A stretch of DNA of 64,000 nucleotides from assembly GCA_019245115.1 (NCBI GenBank), contig JAFARZ010000157.1:1-64000 (forward strand), given 5' to 3'. The translations under genes and the position numbers were made by a program. The notes beneath the pieces are model-generated. The model saw only the letters and a list, made by a program, of their open reading frames with translations. It searched no databases and had not been told where the DNA came from. This document shows positions 25,143 through 33,935 of this stretch, piece after piece; position 1 is the stretch's first letter; the number at the start of each line of letters is the position of its first letter. This DNA is from Streptosporangiaceae bacterium. GTDB lineage: Bacteria; Actinomycetota; Actinomycetes; Streptosporangiales; Streptosporangiaceae.

Positions 25143-26362
25143 GGCTTCTCCAGTGGGTATCCGGGGGCCTCGACGGCGGTGTATGCGGCGCGGTGCTGTG
25201 CGTACCGGGCCAGGTCGCGACGGGAGCTGGCCGCGACGCGGCGCTGCTGCCTGGTGGTCAGCACGCCAGGGCCGCGACCGCCGATAAACCGTGCGATTGC
25301 GAAAAGCGCCACCACGAGGGCGAGCAGGGTCGTGGCGGCCCCGAAGCCCCGGGCTTTTTCGAACTCGAACGGAGAGTTCACCGATTGATAGGCGAACAGC
25401 GGCAGGGACATCATCGGGCCGCTCAGCGGATTGACGTTCAGGTGAAAGGTCGAGCCGGCGGTGAGCAGCACTGGACTGGTCTCGCCGATCGCCCGGGCGG
25501 TGCCGAGGATCACAGCGGTGGCCAGGCCGGACCGGGCGGTCGGCAGCGTCACGTGCCAGACCGTCCGCCGCTGCCCGGCGCCCAGAGCGTAGGATGCCTC
25601 GGTCAGGCCGCCGGGCACCAGCCGCAGCACCACGGATCCCGCCCGAGCGACGATCGGCAGGGCGGTGATGGCGAGCGCGCACGATGCCGCGAACCCGAAG
25701 TATCCCCGCCCGAGGGACAGGATCAAAGTGGCGTAGATGAACAGGCCCGCCAGGACATCGGGCATCGCGGTCATCGCATCGATCACGGTGCGGACGAAGC
25801 GGGCGAGCGGACCCGGCACCTCATGCATGAACACGGCCGCGAGCAGGCCGAGCGGGACGGCGATCGCCATCGCGATGCCGACCTCGATCAGGGTGCCCGC
25901 GATCGCGTGGATCACCCCGCCCTTGGTCAGCGGGTCGAGCGGGCCGGTGGTGCGCACGTCCTGGGTATAGAAGTTGAGGTGCACCAGGGCGTCCCAGCCC
26001 TTGAAGAACGTGTAGCCGATGACGTCCGCCAATGCGGCGACCACCAGCACGGCCAGTGAATGCGCCACGACGGCGGCCACCCGGTCCCGGACGGTAGGCC
26101 GGTTCTCGTCAAAGGACACCAGCGCCGCATAGAACAGGACGAACAGGCACCAGGTCACGACGACGTAGCCGAGAGTACCGGAGAATGGCGCGATCTGTGT
26201 CCACAGCAGCCCGGTGGCACCAAACGCGGCGGCCAGCGCCCCAGCCAGGGCCAGCAGGTCGGACGTGCGGACAGTGTGGAGCGGCCGGGACTGCTGCCCG
26301 GGCCGAGGCCCCGTCCGGGAAGGCACCGTGGTGCGCGGCCGGGCCTTGTCGAGTGTGGTCAT
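25139..26362 (-). CDS. pstA: Phosphate ABC transporter permease PstA
   Basis: A 407-residue permease of the phosphate importer with a 35-residue cytoplasmic N-terminus and about eight helices, two more than a minimal PstA. The ATPase-docking loop is seen as EASYALGAGQRRTVWHVTLP, followed by GTARAIGETSPVLLTAGS, typical of PstA. A long basic C-terminal tail ends the protein. ATG 26362 lies four bases after the pstC stop; an upstream GTG at 26386 would overlap pstC and is less likely. Confidence 0.92.
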   Translation of the reverse strand: MTTLDKARPRTTVPSRTGPRPGQQSRPLHTVRTSDLLALAGALAAAFGATGLLWTQIAPFSGTLGYVVVTWCLFVLFYAALVSFDENRPTVRDRVAAVVAHSLAVLVVAALADVIGYTFFKGWDALVHLNFYTQDVRTTGPLDPLTKGGVIHAIAGTLIEVGIAMAIAVPLGLLAAVFMHEVPGPLARFVRTVIDAMTAMPDVLAGLFIYATLILSLGRGYFGFAASCALAITALPIVARAGSVVLRLVPGGLTEASYALGAGQRRTVWHVTLPTARSGLATAVILGTARAIGETSPVLLTAGSTFHLNVNPLSGPMMSLPLFAYQSVNSPFEFEKARGFGAATTLLALVVALFAIARFIGGRGPGVLTTRQQRRVAASSRRDLARYAQHRAAYTAVEAPGYPLEKP

Positions 26363-26366
26363 CGGC

Positions 26367-27407
26367 TCAGGCCTCGCTCGCCGCACCGGAACGGGACCGC
26401 GACACGATGATGGCGGCCACGAAGTTCACGACCAGGGTCAGCGCGAACAGCGCCAGCCCCGCGGCCATCAGCGCGCTCACCGCGAAGGGGGTCGCTTCCT
26501 GGTACCTCAGCGCGATCAGGCTGGCCACCGAGCTTGTACCGTGCTCCAGAACATGTGGCTGGATGATGAACACCGGTGAGATGATCGACACCACGGCGAT
26601 CGTCTCGCCGAGTGCCCGGCCCAGGCCAAGCATGGTGCCGCCGATGATGGCGCCCTTGGCGAAGGGGAGCACGACCGCGCGGATCATCCCCCACCGGGTC
26701 GCGCCGAGGGCGTAGGCGCCCTCACGTTCGCCGACCGGAGCCTGGCTGAACGCCTCGCGCATGATGGAGGCGGCGATCGGGGTGACCATCAGCGCGACCA
26801 CCACACCCGCGATGAAGGTCGATGAGGTGTACGCGGTCGCGGTAGGCCCGGTCGCGTTCCGCGTGACGCCGGTGACCTTGAACAGCGGTATCCAGAAGAA
26901 CCAGTTGTTGATCCACCGTGACAGGTCCGTCATCCCGTGCCACTGCAGGAAGTTGACCCCCCAGAGCCCGAATATCACGCTGGGAACCGCCGCCATCAGG
27001 TCGGTCACGTTGATCAGGAAGCGCTGGGCCCACCGCGGCGCGTACTCCGAGATGTAAAGCGCGGTGCCCATCGCGAGCGGCACCGCGACCACGATGGCCA
27101 CGAGAGCGATAAGGATCGTGCCGACCATGACCGCGGCGATGCCGAAGCCGCCGCCGTCCGGGTTCCAGGCCTGCGTGGTGAGGAACGACCAGCCGGCCTT
27201 GCGCAGCGCCTGTGCCGCGCGGTAGGCGAGAAACGAGCCGACCAGCATCATCAGGACCAGCACAAGCACGCCGCCGGCCGTCGCGATCGCGCGGAACGCA
27301 TGATCGGACGCGCTCAGCCTGGCAGTGAGCTTGCGCGGAACCGGCAGCCCGTGAAAGGGAATGAAGGAGCCAGGCTCGTCGCCCGCAGACGAGTCCCTGC
27401 TGACCAT
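26367..27407 (-). CDS. pstC: Phosphate ABC transporter permease PstC
   Basis: A 346-residue permease and first gene of the phosphate operon. About six helices are evident, with the Pst-type loops GEREGAYALGATRWGMIRAV and GLGRALGETIAVVSI. The ATG at 27407 has GAGGGCGGG upstream. The alternative ATG at 27428 adds MLAEGGI and is less well supported. It is preceded by a duplicated promoter region. Confidence 0.92.
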   Translation of the reverse strand: MVSRDSSAGDEPGSFIPFHGLPVPRKLTARLSASDHAFRAIATAGGVLVLVLMMLVGSFLAYRAAQALRKAGWSFLTTQAWNPDGGGFGIAAVMVGTILIALVAIVVAVPLAMGTALYISEYAPRWAQRFLINVTDLMAAVPSVIFGLWGVNFLQWHGMTDLSRWINNWFFWIPLFKVTGVTRNATGPTATAYTSSTFIAGVVVALMVTPIAASIMREAFSQAPVGEREGAYALGATRWGMIRAVVLPFAKGAIIGGTMLGLGRALGETIAVVSIISPVFIIQPHVLEHGTSSVASLIALRYQEATPFAVSALMAAGLALFALTLVVNFVAAIIVSRSRSGAASEA

Positions 27408-27408
27408 A

Positions 27409-27609
27409 ATCCCGCCCTCTGCCAGCATGCCGTCAGCGGTGACGGCGCATACCTCATGGACCCAGGTACCTCAGGCACCGTACCTCGGTACCTTGCTAGT
27501 GACAAGCAGGTTCATCCCGCCCTCTGTCAGCATGCCGCCCGGGTGACGGCGCATACCCCACGTACTAGGCAGTGCTGATTCAATGCCTCGGTACCTGGCT
27601 AGTGACAAG
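27409..27609. repeat. Direct duplication of the pstC leader and promoter
   Basis: Copy A (27409-27506) and copy B (27514-27609) share two blocks. One is a 45-base block including the ribosome site (ATCCCGCCCTCTGYCAGCATG start). The other is a 24-base block ending CTAGTGACAAG. The middle parts differ. The whole upstream region, including ribosome site and an ATG in each copy, has been duplicated about 104 bases apart. Confidence 0.85.
27477..27505 (-). promoter_or_regulatory. Promoter of the pst operon (copy A)
   Basis: On the minus strand TTGTCA (27505-27500) and TACGGT (27482-27477) are 17 bases apart, giving a leader of about 60 bases before the pstC ATG. The duplicated copy B keeps TTGTCA but has a poorer -10 (CATTGA). 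PhoP control is expected for a pst operon; GTTCATCCCG at 27510-27519 on the plus strand resembles one actinomycete PHO-box unit, which is only a weak hint. Confidence 0.5.
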
Positions 27610-27652
27610 ATTGAAACACGGCCCATTCCGCTGCGTGCGAAATGGCGGTGAT

Positions 27653-30619
27653 TCATGGGTGAACACTCTCCCCTGCGGATACGGTTGCCATCCCGGCCGC
27701 CCACAGCCGTAGCTCAAGCGACGCCGCAGAGGACACGGGCTCCCACTGGTGCATCGCCACGACGTCCTTCAGCGCACCCAGTACCGAGTCATCTGACTCT
27801 TCCGCGAGATGGGCCACCAGGAGATCCGCGTATGGTTCGAGATGGTGCAGCGGAAGCGCCCGGAGGGCAGCCCGGCGCACCCCGGGTGACGGGTCCGTCA
27901 TGAGCTCAGCTAGCTGCTGCCGGATCACCTGCACCTCCTTTCTCAGCGGTAGAACGCGGTGCACAAGATGGGCGGTCGCACGGTCGAGCCGTTTTCGGAG
28001 ACGTCCGGGCAATCGCACCCGGCAGAGGAATCCGAGCAGCAGGAGCCCGGTGAGCAGCGACCCGGCGATGCTGCCCCACTCGGTCGTGGAGAGCTGGTAG
28101 CGGAACTCCACGGTGGCGGATGCGCGGTCGCCCGAAGCGAGCGGGACATAGATGTAACCAGGTCCGGCCGGGTATGTAGCGGCGGCGTGGCCGTCCACCG
28201 TCGCATGCCAATCGGGAGTGTCGGTCTGTTTGAACAGCACGCCACCGGCCGGGCCGGCCTGTACCCGGGCGCTGTCGGCGGCCAGGACAACGCCTGCCTG
28301 AACCGGCTGTCCGGACGCCCACCAGCGGGCAGTGGCGGTCTGGATCATCCGGACCAGGAGCAACGACTCGGTGGCGTTGGAAAACACGGCGTCGTGGTAG
28401 GGGAGGTTGATGCCGCTCTCGATCACCAGGCCATTCCCGGCCGTCCGTGCCGCGAGCAGTGGCCGGGGACCGGAGAGGAGGGGCATCTGGGTTACCGGCG
28501 CCAGCTCCCTGGCCCCGGATCCGAGCACCACCTCGGATCCGGGCGCCAGCCTCTGGGCGGCCTCGACCAGGTAAGGCTGGGTCCCGGCGTACAACGCCGG
28601 GGAGAACTGGCCCAGGTCAATTCCTCGCGTCAGCGGGTTCCGCGAGTTCCGGTAGCCCCACGCGCCGGATAGCTCGACCGGTTCCCAGGACGTGACCGGC
28701 AGCGGTGCGCCGTGTTGTACCAGCTCGGTGGCGAGCTGGCCATCTCCCGCGACATCGGCGATGACCCCGCCTCCGGCCCGGACGTAGGCATCGATCAGCC
28801 CGGCCGCCGTGGCCGGGTCGTGGGCCTGGAAGCCATAGAGGAACAGCACGGGAAACCGTTCCAGCTCCGCCAGGCTGTAGTCGTCGATATACGACGTGCC
28901 TTCGACCGGTATGACCCGGCTCGGTCCGTCGTCGGTGACCGCCAATGACCGCAGCAGGAGGTTGTAGTTGTCGTACGGCCCGATCACCAGCACGGGCGGG
29001 GTGTCCGTGGCGGCCAGGACGGGGCTCGGCTGGCGCACCTCGTAGTTGCGGTAGGCGCCGCTCGGGCCCAGGTAGCGGTACGCGTCAGGATTGTGCTGGT
29101 AGAAGCCCCGCTGCGCGGGTCCCGCCTCGATCCAGCGCAGCGAGTTCCATTGCGCGATGTACTTCGCCTCGGCCACCGGCGGCGCGGGGTTTGTCAGCAC
29201 GCTTTCCGCCCAGGCCATGTAGTCGAGGTCGAGAGCCCCCTGGTTGAACGGGCCGCCCACCTCCGGGGTGCGGGTGAACACGTTGATCCAGCTACTCTCG
29301 GTCTGATCAGTCAGTCCGAGCCGGTACTGACCGGTGCCGTCGCCGCCCGGCAGCAGCGGCGCCACCGCGTATGCCTCCTGCTCGTACGAGTAAGCGCCAT
29401 CGCTGAGAACCGGGATCATCGCCGCCAGGCACGCGATAGCCCCGGCAAAGGCGACCGCGAACGCGCGGACACGCCACGTCGGACGGTCTGGCCACGGCAC
29501 CAGCGACAGCAGGCTGGCGATCAGCACCCCGCTCGCCGCCGCGAGCGGCCACGCCGCATACGAGAACATGTCGTTGGGATAGACCCCGACCAGCTCAATG
29601 CTGGCGTGCGTCAGACGGCCGGCGAACGCGTACCCCAGGACGCACAGCACCACGATCATCATCGCGGCCGACGAACCGAGCGCTCGCCCGAAGCTTCCAT
29701 ACGCTCCCGGGCGAAGCCGCCGGACGACGAACGCGGCGATCCCCGTCAGCAGCAGCGCCAGGGGGAGCAGGATCGGGGAGAACGCGGTCAGGGTCCGGGC
29801 CGCCGGGTACAGCAGGTACGCGAACGAGGTCCGGTGGCTCGGTTCGAACCTCGCCTGGGGGAGGATGTAGTAGGTGCGGACGCCGACGAGGCTCGGCACG
29901 TACAGCCAGGCGGCCAGACCGCCCATGGCAGCCGCCGCGGCTCCCGCGGTGCGCACGCGTTCCCGGCGGGGATGGTACGGAACGAAGAGCAGGACGCCCA
30001 GGACCTGCAAGGCGCCAAGGCCTCCAGTGATGGGATGGATGGCGAAGGCGGCGCCCGTAACCAGGACAGCGGCGACGAGGCGGACCCGACTGGGCTTGAT
30101 CGTGTAGAGAGCGGCCAGGAACGTGGCCAGGTAGCCGAACGCCATCGCGGTCAGGCGCGGATACTCGCCGACTTGCAGCGACGGCGCCCAGAACGCCGGC
30201 ACGGCGAGGACGAGCAGCCCCGCCAAGATGGCCGCGGTCCTGCTCTTGGCGATCACCCGGACGAATCCGTAGAGCGACGCCACCATGACGAGGTAGGCCG
30301 CGGCGCCGCAGTCGACCATGGCGTGCTGGATGGACGCGCCGGAGGCCGTGACGACGGCGGCGATCATCAAGGCGTACCCAGGCGGATAGAGCCCCGGTAC
30401 CGACGGCATGCCCCCGAACCACGCGGGGTTCCACAGCAGGTGCGGGAAATTCTCCATCAGGAGCCGGACGGTGGCGGCGTGATCAAGGGCGTCGGCGCCC
30501 TTCGGGGAACCCGCGAAATCGGTCGATCTGGCGCCGATCCACCAGGTCAGCGCCAGCAGGCCGCCGACGAGCCCCGCATCAGCCAGCCAGACCCCCGCCC
30601 GCCGCGTAGCAGTAGTCAT
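27653..30619 (-). CDS. Giant polytopic membrane protein with extracellular C-terminal region and HEAT-like tail
   Basis: A 988-residue protein. The first half has about ten or more helices and looks like a glycosyltransferase-C/oligosaccharide membrane enzyme, with short motifs (PGLYPPGYAL, QVGEYPRLTAMAFGYL) resembling large membrane proteins of glycan loci. A roughly 400-residue extracellular part and one more helix (about 850-875) follow. The cytoplasmic end contains helical repeats (DPSPGVRRAALRALPL, DDSVLGALKDVVA) and ends with LELRLWAAG. The same tail signature, ISLRLWAA, occurs in the ATP-grasp protein at 33932. I chose ATG 30619; a TTG at 30667 is possible. Function in surface-polysaccharide handling is inferred from the cluster. 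Confidence 0.75.
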   Translation of the reverse strand: MTTATRRAGVWLADAGLVGGLLALTWWIGARSTDFAGSPKGADALDHAATVRLLMENFPHLLWNPAWFGGMPSVPGLYPPGYALMIAAVVTASGASIQHAMVDCGAAAYLVMVASLYGFVRVIAKSRTAAILAGLLVLAVPAFWAPSLQVGEYPRLTAMAFGYLATFLAALYTIKPSRVRLVAAVLVTGAAFAIHPITGGLGALQVLGVLLFVPYHPRRERVRTAGAAAAAMGGLAAWLYVPSLVGVRTYYILPQARFEPSHRTSFAYLLYPAARTLTAFSPILLPLALLLTGIAAFVVRRLRPGAYGSFGRALGSSAAMMIVVLCVLGYAFAGRLTHASIELVGVYPNDMFSYAAWPLAAASGVLIASLLSLVPWPDRPTWRVRAFAVAFAGAIACLAAMIPVLSDGAYSYEQEAYAVAPLLPGGDGTGQYRLGLTDQTESSWINVFTRTPEVGGPFNQGALDLDYMAWAESVLTNPAPPVAEAKYIAQWNSLRWIEAGPAQRGFYQHNPDAYRYLGPSGAYRNYEVRQPSPVLAATDTPPVLVIGPYDNYNLLLRSLAVTDDGPSRVIPVEGTSYIDDYSLAELERFPVLFLYGFQAHDPATAAGLIDAYVRAGGGVIADVAGDGQLATELVQHGAPLPVTSWEPVELSGAWGYRNSRNPLTRGIDLGQFSPALYAGTQPYLVEAAQRLAPGSEVVLGSGARELAPVTQMPLLSGPRPLLAARTAGNGLVIESGINLPYHDAVFSNATESLLLVRMIQTATARWWASGQPVQAGVVLAADSARVQAGPAGGVLFKQTDTPDWHATVDGHAAATYPAGPGYIYVPLASGDRASATVEFRYQLSTTEWGSIAGSLLTGLLLLGFLCRVRLPGRLRKRLDRATAHLVHRVLPLRKEVQVIRQQLAELMTDPSPGVRRAALRALPLHHLEPYADLLVAHLAEESDDSVLGALKDVVAMHQWEPVSSAASLELRLWAAGMATVSAGESVHP

Positions 30620-30709
30620 AGATGACCCACAAGTGCCGCCGGAGGCAGCGCTTGATCCAAACGCCAAGATTTAAAACGAACGTACGGTAGCTCGACCCTC
30701 CAGACGCGG

Positions 30710-32107
30710 TCAGCCGCCAGTAAGACCGTGCAAACCAGCGACGACCGCCTCCCGGCCGAACTCCTCGATCTGCTCGCCCATGTCCCGCGCCTGCACCGAG
30801 CCACGGTAGATCGGCGCGGCGAGTTCGTCGCGCACCGCGGCAAGCCGGATGGAAAGGACGCTGATCCGCTGGACGGCCGGGAGCGAGAACGCCGGTTCGA
30901 GCGCCGCGGCGGCGGCATCGAGCGCACCGGAACGGAGCCGGACAACAGCCAGGTTGATGCCGGCCAGCGGCTTGCCGGCGAACGAGAACTCTTCGCGCTC
31001 CCCCGGTCCTTCGTCATACAGCCCGATGGCCTGTTCCAGTGCCTCTGCCGCCTCACGTTCAGCACCCGGAAGCTCGGCGAACGCGGCACCGATCCTGCTC
31101 TGGTGCGTGGCCCTGGAGATCGAGTACTCACCGCCGATCTCCACCAGGTCGTCTGTATAGCTGGGGTAGCGGTCGCGGGCCTCTTGAGCATCACGGACAG
31201 CCTCGCGAGCGGTGTCGGCATCGCCCAGCCGGGCGGCCGCCCGCGCGTCGATCGTGTGCAGGTAGGCCGCTCCCGGACCCGTGGAGACGTACTCAAGTCC
31301 GCCGCGCGCCTGATCCCGGCTCTCGATGAACCTGCCGCGAAAATACGCGATTGTGGAAAGCTCGCAGCGCAGTCGGGCCATCAGCGGCCGGTGATCGATC
31401 GCTGCCGCCGACGCCAAACCGTTGCGGATCAGTTCCCCGGCCGCATCCGGGTAGCCGAGCCGGTCGGCGTTGATGCCCATCAGCCCGTTGACGCAGCCGA
31501 GCAGGAAGCGCAGGTCGGTCCGCTGGGGCTGTGACAGCCGCCGGTCCAGCAGCCGGTAGATCCGGTCCCGCACCCGCCGCATGTCAAGGAACGCCGCGAA
31601 CGGCTCGCCAGTGTCGCATTGATGCGACAGCCGCACGACATCCGCGCGGAGCTGCTCGAATGTGGTCTCGCCGACGTGGTCCTGGTCGGTACGGTCGCTG
31701 GCTTCATGTGCCGCCATCTTGACCTCGCGTTCTACCGTGTCACCGTACATTCCACGGTAGGCGGCCGCGATCGACGCGGCTAGGTCCGGGCCGGCACCGT
31801 TCAGCGCGGGCGAGCGCGCTGGAGTCCGGGCCTTCGTCTTCAGCTTGGGCGGCGGAGGCGGCGGTGCGGTCCCCCATTCCTCCACCGAGATTCCGAAGGC
31901 AGTGCAGTAATAGATCTTGTACCGCTCCGTCGGGCCATGACGGCCGAACTCCCAGCGCCGGATATAAGTGCACAGATTCTCGATGCTCGGCACGGTCGTG
32001 TCGCTGACCGCCTGCGCCGCCTGGGTGAGCCGGACGGCCATCTCCCGCCGCGCCCACCCCCGCGCCTCCCGCTGCCGACGCAGCCACGCCCCGATTCCCG
32101 TTAACAT
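30710..32107 (-). CDS. Helix-turn-helix regulator with TPR-like helical domain
   Basis: A 465-residue cytoplasmic protein. The first 75 residues form an XRE-like DNA-binding domain (WLRRQREARGWARREMAVRL and later IRRWEFGRHGPTERYKIYYCTAFGI), as in large actinomycete transcription regulators. After a Pro-rich linker the rest is all-helical with TPR-like pairs, and may sense a peptide or protein. The ATG at 32107 has GAAAGGG upstream. It lies between the five-gene overlap operon and the giant membrane protein, so it may regulate this glycan locus. Confidence 0.85.
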   Translation of the reverse strand: MLTGIGAWLRRQREARGWARREMAVRLTQAAQAVSDTTVPSIENLCTYIRRWEFGRHGPTERYKIYYCTAFGISVEEWGTAPPPPPPKLKTKARTPARSPALNGAGPDLAASIAAAYRGMYGDTVEREVKMAAHEASDRTDQDHVGETTFEQLRADVVRLSHQCDTGEPFAAFLDMRRVRDRIYRLLDRRLSQPQRTDLRFLLGCVNGLMGINADRLGYPDAAGELIRNGLASAAAIDHRPLMARLRCELSTIAYFRGRFIESRDQARGGLEYVSTGPGAAYLHTIDARAAARLGDADTAREAVRDAQEARDRYPSYTDDLVEIGGEYSISRATHQSRIGAAFAELPGAEREAAEALEQAIGLYDEGPGEREEFSFAGKPLAGINLAVVRLRSGALDAAAAALEPAFSLPAVQRISVLSIRLAAVRDELAAPIYRGSVQARDMGEQIEEFGREAVVAGLHGLTGG

Positions 32108-32127
32108 CGCTGGCCCTTTCGCGCTTA

Positions 32128-32811
32128 TCAAATCGACGATAGTCGACTATACGCCACTACGAGGGCGCGGAGCGCGCTGGCCGCGTCGGGAGCGGTTCGC
32201 CACGGCGCGACTACATCGGGCCGGCTGGCGTATTCCCCGGTCTGGACCCGGATGGCCCGCATGCCGACGTGCTGCGCTCCGGCGATATCACGATCGGGGT
32301 GGTCACCGATGAAGAAAGAACGGCCCGGGTCAGCACCGAGAAGCTCCAGCGCCTGGCGGAAGGGGGCCGGGTGCGGCTTGCGGAAGCTCCGGCCCAGCTC
32401 GTCGCTGAAGACGACGGCGTCGAATGCGTCGCCGAGGCCGAGGGCGGTGAGTTTGGCCTGCTGTCCGGCTGGTTCGCCGTTGGTGACCAGGCCCACCGGC
32501 GCGAGGCGCCGCATCTGGCCCAGGCTCTCCCGTACTCCTGGATAGGGGCTGAGCCGGGCGGGGCGGTACGACCGGAACACCTCGACCAGCGGTCCGACCG
32601 GAACGCGGGCACCGAGGGTCTCCAGCGCCTGGTCGATAATGCGGCCGCGGTCGCTGCCGGCCGCGGCGATGGTCTCCAGCGCGTCACGAAGGCGGTCGGA
32701 GTCCACGCCCAGCTCGCCGGCCCGCCGCGCCACGGCGCCGAACGCACCGGCCAGGAACTCGCGCTGGTCAAAGCACGTGTCGTCCAGGTCGAGGAGGACC
32801 GCGTCGATCAT
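32128..32811 (-). CDS. HAD-superfamily hydrolase
   Basis: A 227-residue haloacid-dehalogenase-type phosphatase with all four motifs: DLDDT at residues 8-12, the Thr-Asn-Gly motif VTNGEP, Lys in RKPHP, and GDHPDRDI. The cap is a helical C1 insertion, as in phosphoglycolate-type and sugar-phosphate phosphatases. The ATG overlaps the WecB-like gene stop by four bases. In this context it probably dephosphorylates a sugar or nucleotide-sugar intermediate; the substrate is not known. Confidence 0.9.
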   Translation of the reverse strand: MIDAVLLDLDDTCFDQREFLAGAFGAVARRAGELGVDSDRLRDALETIAAAGSDRGRIIDQALETLGARVPVGPLVEVFRSYRPARLSPYPGVRESLGQMRRLAPVGLVTNGEPAGQQAKLTALGLGDAFDAVVFSDELGRSFRKPHPAPFRQALELLGADPGRSFFIGDHPDRDIAGAQHVGMRAIRVQTGEYASRPDVVAPWRTAPDAASALRALVVAYSRLSSI

Positions 32812-33935
32812 GCGGGCACCGGTTTCCCCACGAAGTCTGGCTCGGCGGGCCGGATCAGCCGCTGTAGGCCGGGGTCGGCCAGCAGCCGCGCGACCCGGGC
32901 CGCGGTGAACCCGTCACCGTAGGGACAGGCCTGTGTGTCCAGGCGGGCCAGGGCCTCGGGGGTGACGGCCGCCGCCGCCGTATCGAGCACGAGGTCGACG
33001 TCGAGGCCGACCAGGGTGGCGAAGCCGGCGCTGATGCCTTCCCATCTCGGGGTGGACCGGCGCAACACCAAGGTGGGCACCTTGAACCACGCGGTCTCCT
33101 CCTGCAGCCCGCCGGAGTCGGTCACCACCAGGCGGGCCTGCCGCACGAGCGAGAGCATGGCCGAGTACCCGAGCGGCTCGATCATCCGGACGCGAGGCGA
33201 GGCGAGCCGGCCGGTGAGGCCGAACTCCGCGAGCCGCGCCCGGGTACGGGGATGCACCGGCAGCGTGACCGGTCCGATGGTCTCGGCCAGCGCGCAGATG
33301 ATCGTGACAACGGCTCCGAGCCGGACGGGATCGTCCACGTTGGTGGCCCGGTGCGCGGTGACCACGACGCCACTGCGTTCCATGCTCGGCACCGCGGTGA
33401 GCCCGCTGGCGCGCAGCACGTCGATGACCGGATTGCCGACGACGTGGATCCGTTCTGGGCTGACCCCCTCGGCCCCGAGAAACCTGGCCGCCAGTTCCGT
33501 GGGCGCGAGGTGCAAGCTGGCACAGGCGGCCGCGATCCGGCGGTTGACCTCCTCGATCGACGTTTCGTTGAACGACCGCATCCCGGCCTCGAGGTGCGCC
33601 ACGGGTACCTGGTGGCGGCGGGCCGCCAGGCAGAACACCGGGACGGTGTTGGTATCGCCCAGGATCAGGACCAGATCGGGCCGGCCGGTGGCGATCTCGT
33701 CCTCGGCCGCGGCGACGAGCTGGCCAAGCCTCGCCGGCTCGGATCCCTCGAGCGTCCACCGCGCGTCGGGGGTCACGCCGAGTTCGGCGAAGAAGCTGTC
33801 GGTCAGGTTCGCGTCATAGTGCTGGCCGGTGGCGACGGTCCGCACGGCCAGGCCGCCATCCCGTAGGGCGTGTATCACCGGGCTCAGCTTGATGATCTCG
33901 GGCCTGGTCCCCATCGGGATCAGGACGCCGCTCAT
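32808..33935 (-). CDS. wecB: UDP-N-acetylglucosamine 2-epimerase (non-hydrolysing), WecB-like
   Basis: A 375-residue cytoplasmic enzyme that interconverts UDP-GlcNAc and UDP-ManNAc. The N-terminus GTRPEIIKLSPVI and the middle motifs DTNTVP, HLEAGMRSFN, EEVNRR, HRATNVDD and DSGGLQEE are typical of the family and all catalytic residues seem present. Length is normal. It overlaps both neighbours by four bases, which makes co-expression with the exosortase and ATP-grasp genes almost certain. It would supply an amino-sugar precursor for the glycan made here. Confidence 0.92.
   Translation of the reverse strand: MSGVLIPMGTRPEIIKLSPVIHALRDGGLAVRTVATGQHYDANLTDSFFAELGVTPDARWTLEGSEPARLGQLVAAAEDEIATGRPDLVLILGDTNTVPVFCLAARRHQVPVAHLEAGMRSFNETSIEEVNRRIAAACASLHLAPTELAARFLGAEGVSPERIHVVGNPVIDVLRASGLTAVPSMERSGVVVTAHRATNVDDPVRLGAVVTIICALAETIGPVTLPVHPRTRARLAEFGLTGRLASPRVRMIEPLGYSAMLSLVRQARLVVTDSGGLQEETAWFKVPTLVLRRSTPRWEGISAGFATLVGLDVDLVLDTAAAAVTPEALARLDTQACPYGDGFTAARVARLLADPGLQRLIRPAEPDFVGKPVPA

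Noticed and set aside
25143-25682. N-terminal extension of the PstS gene
   Set aside because: It reads through pstA in another frame; ATG 25142 has a ribosome site and a signal peptide.
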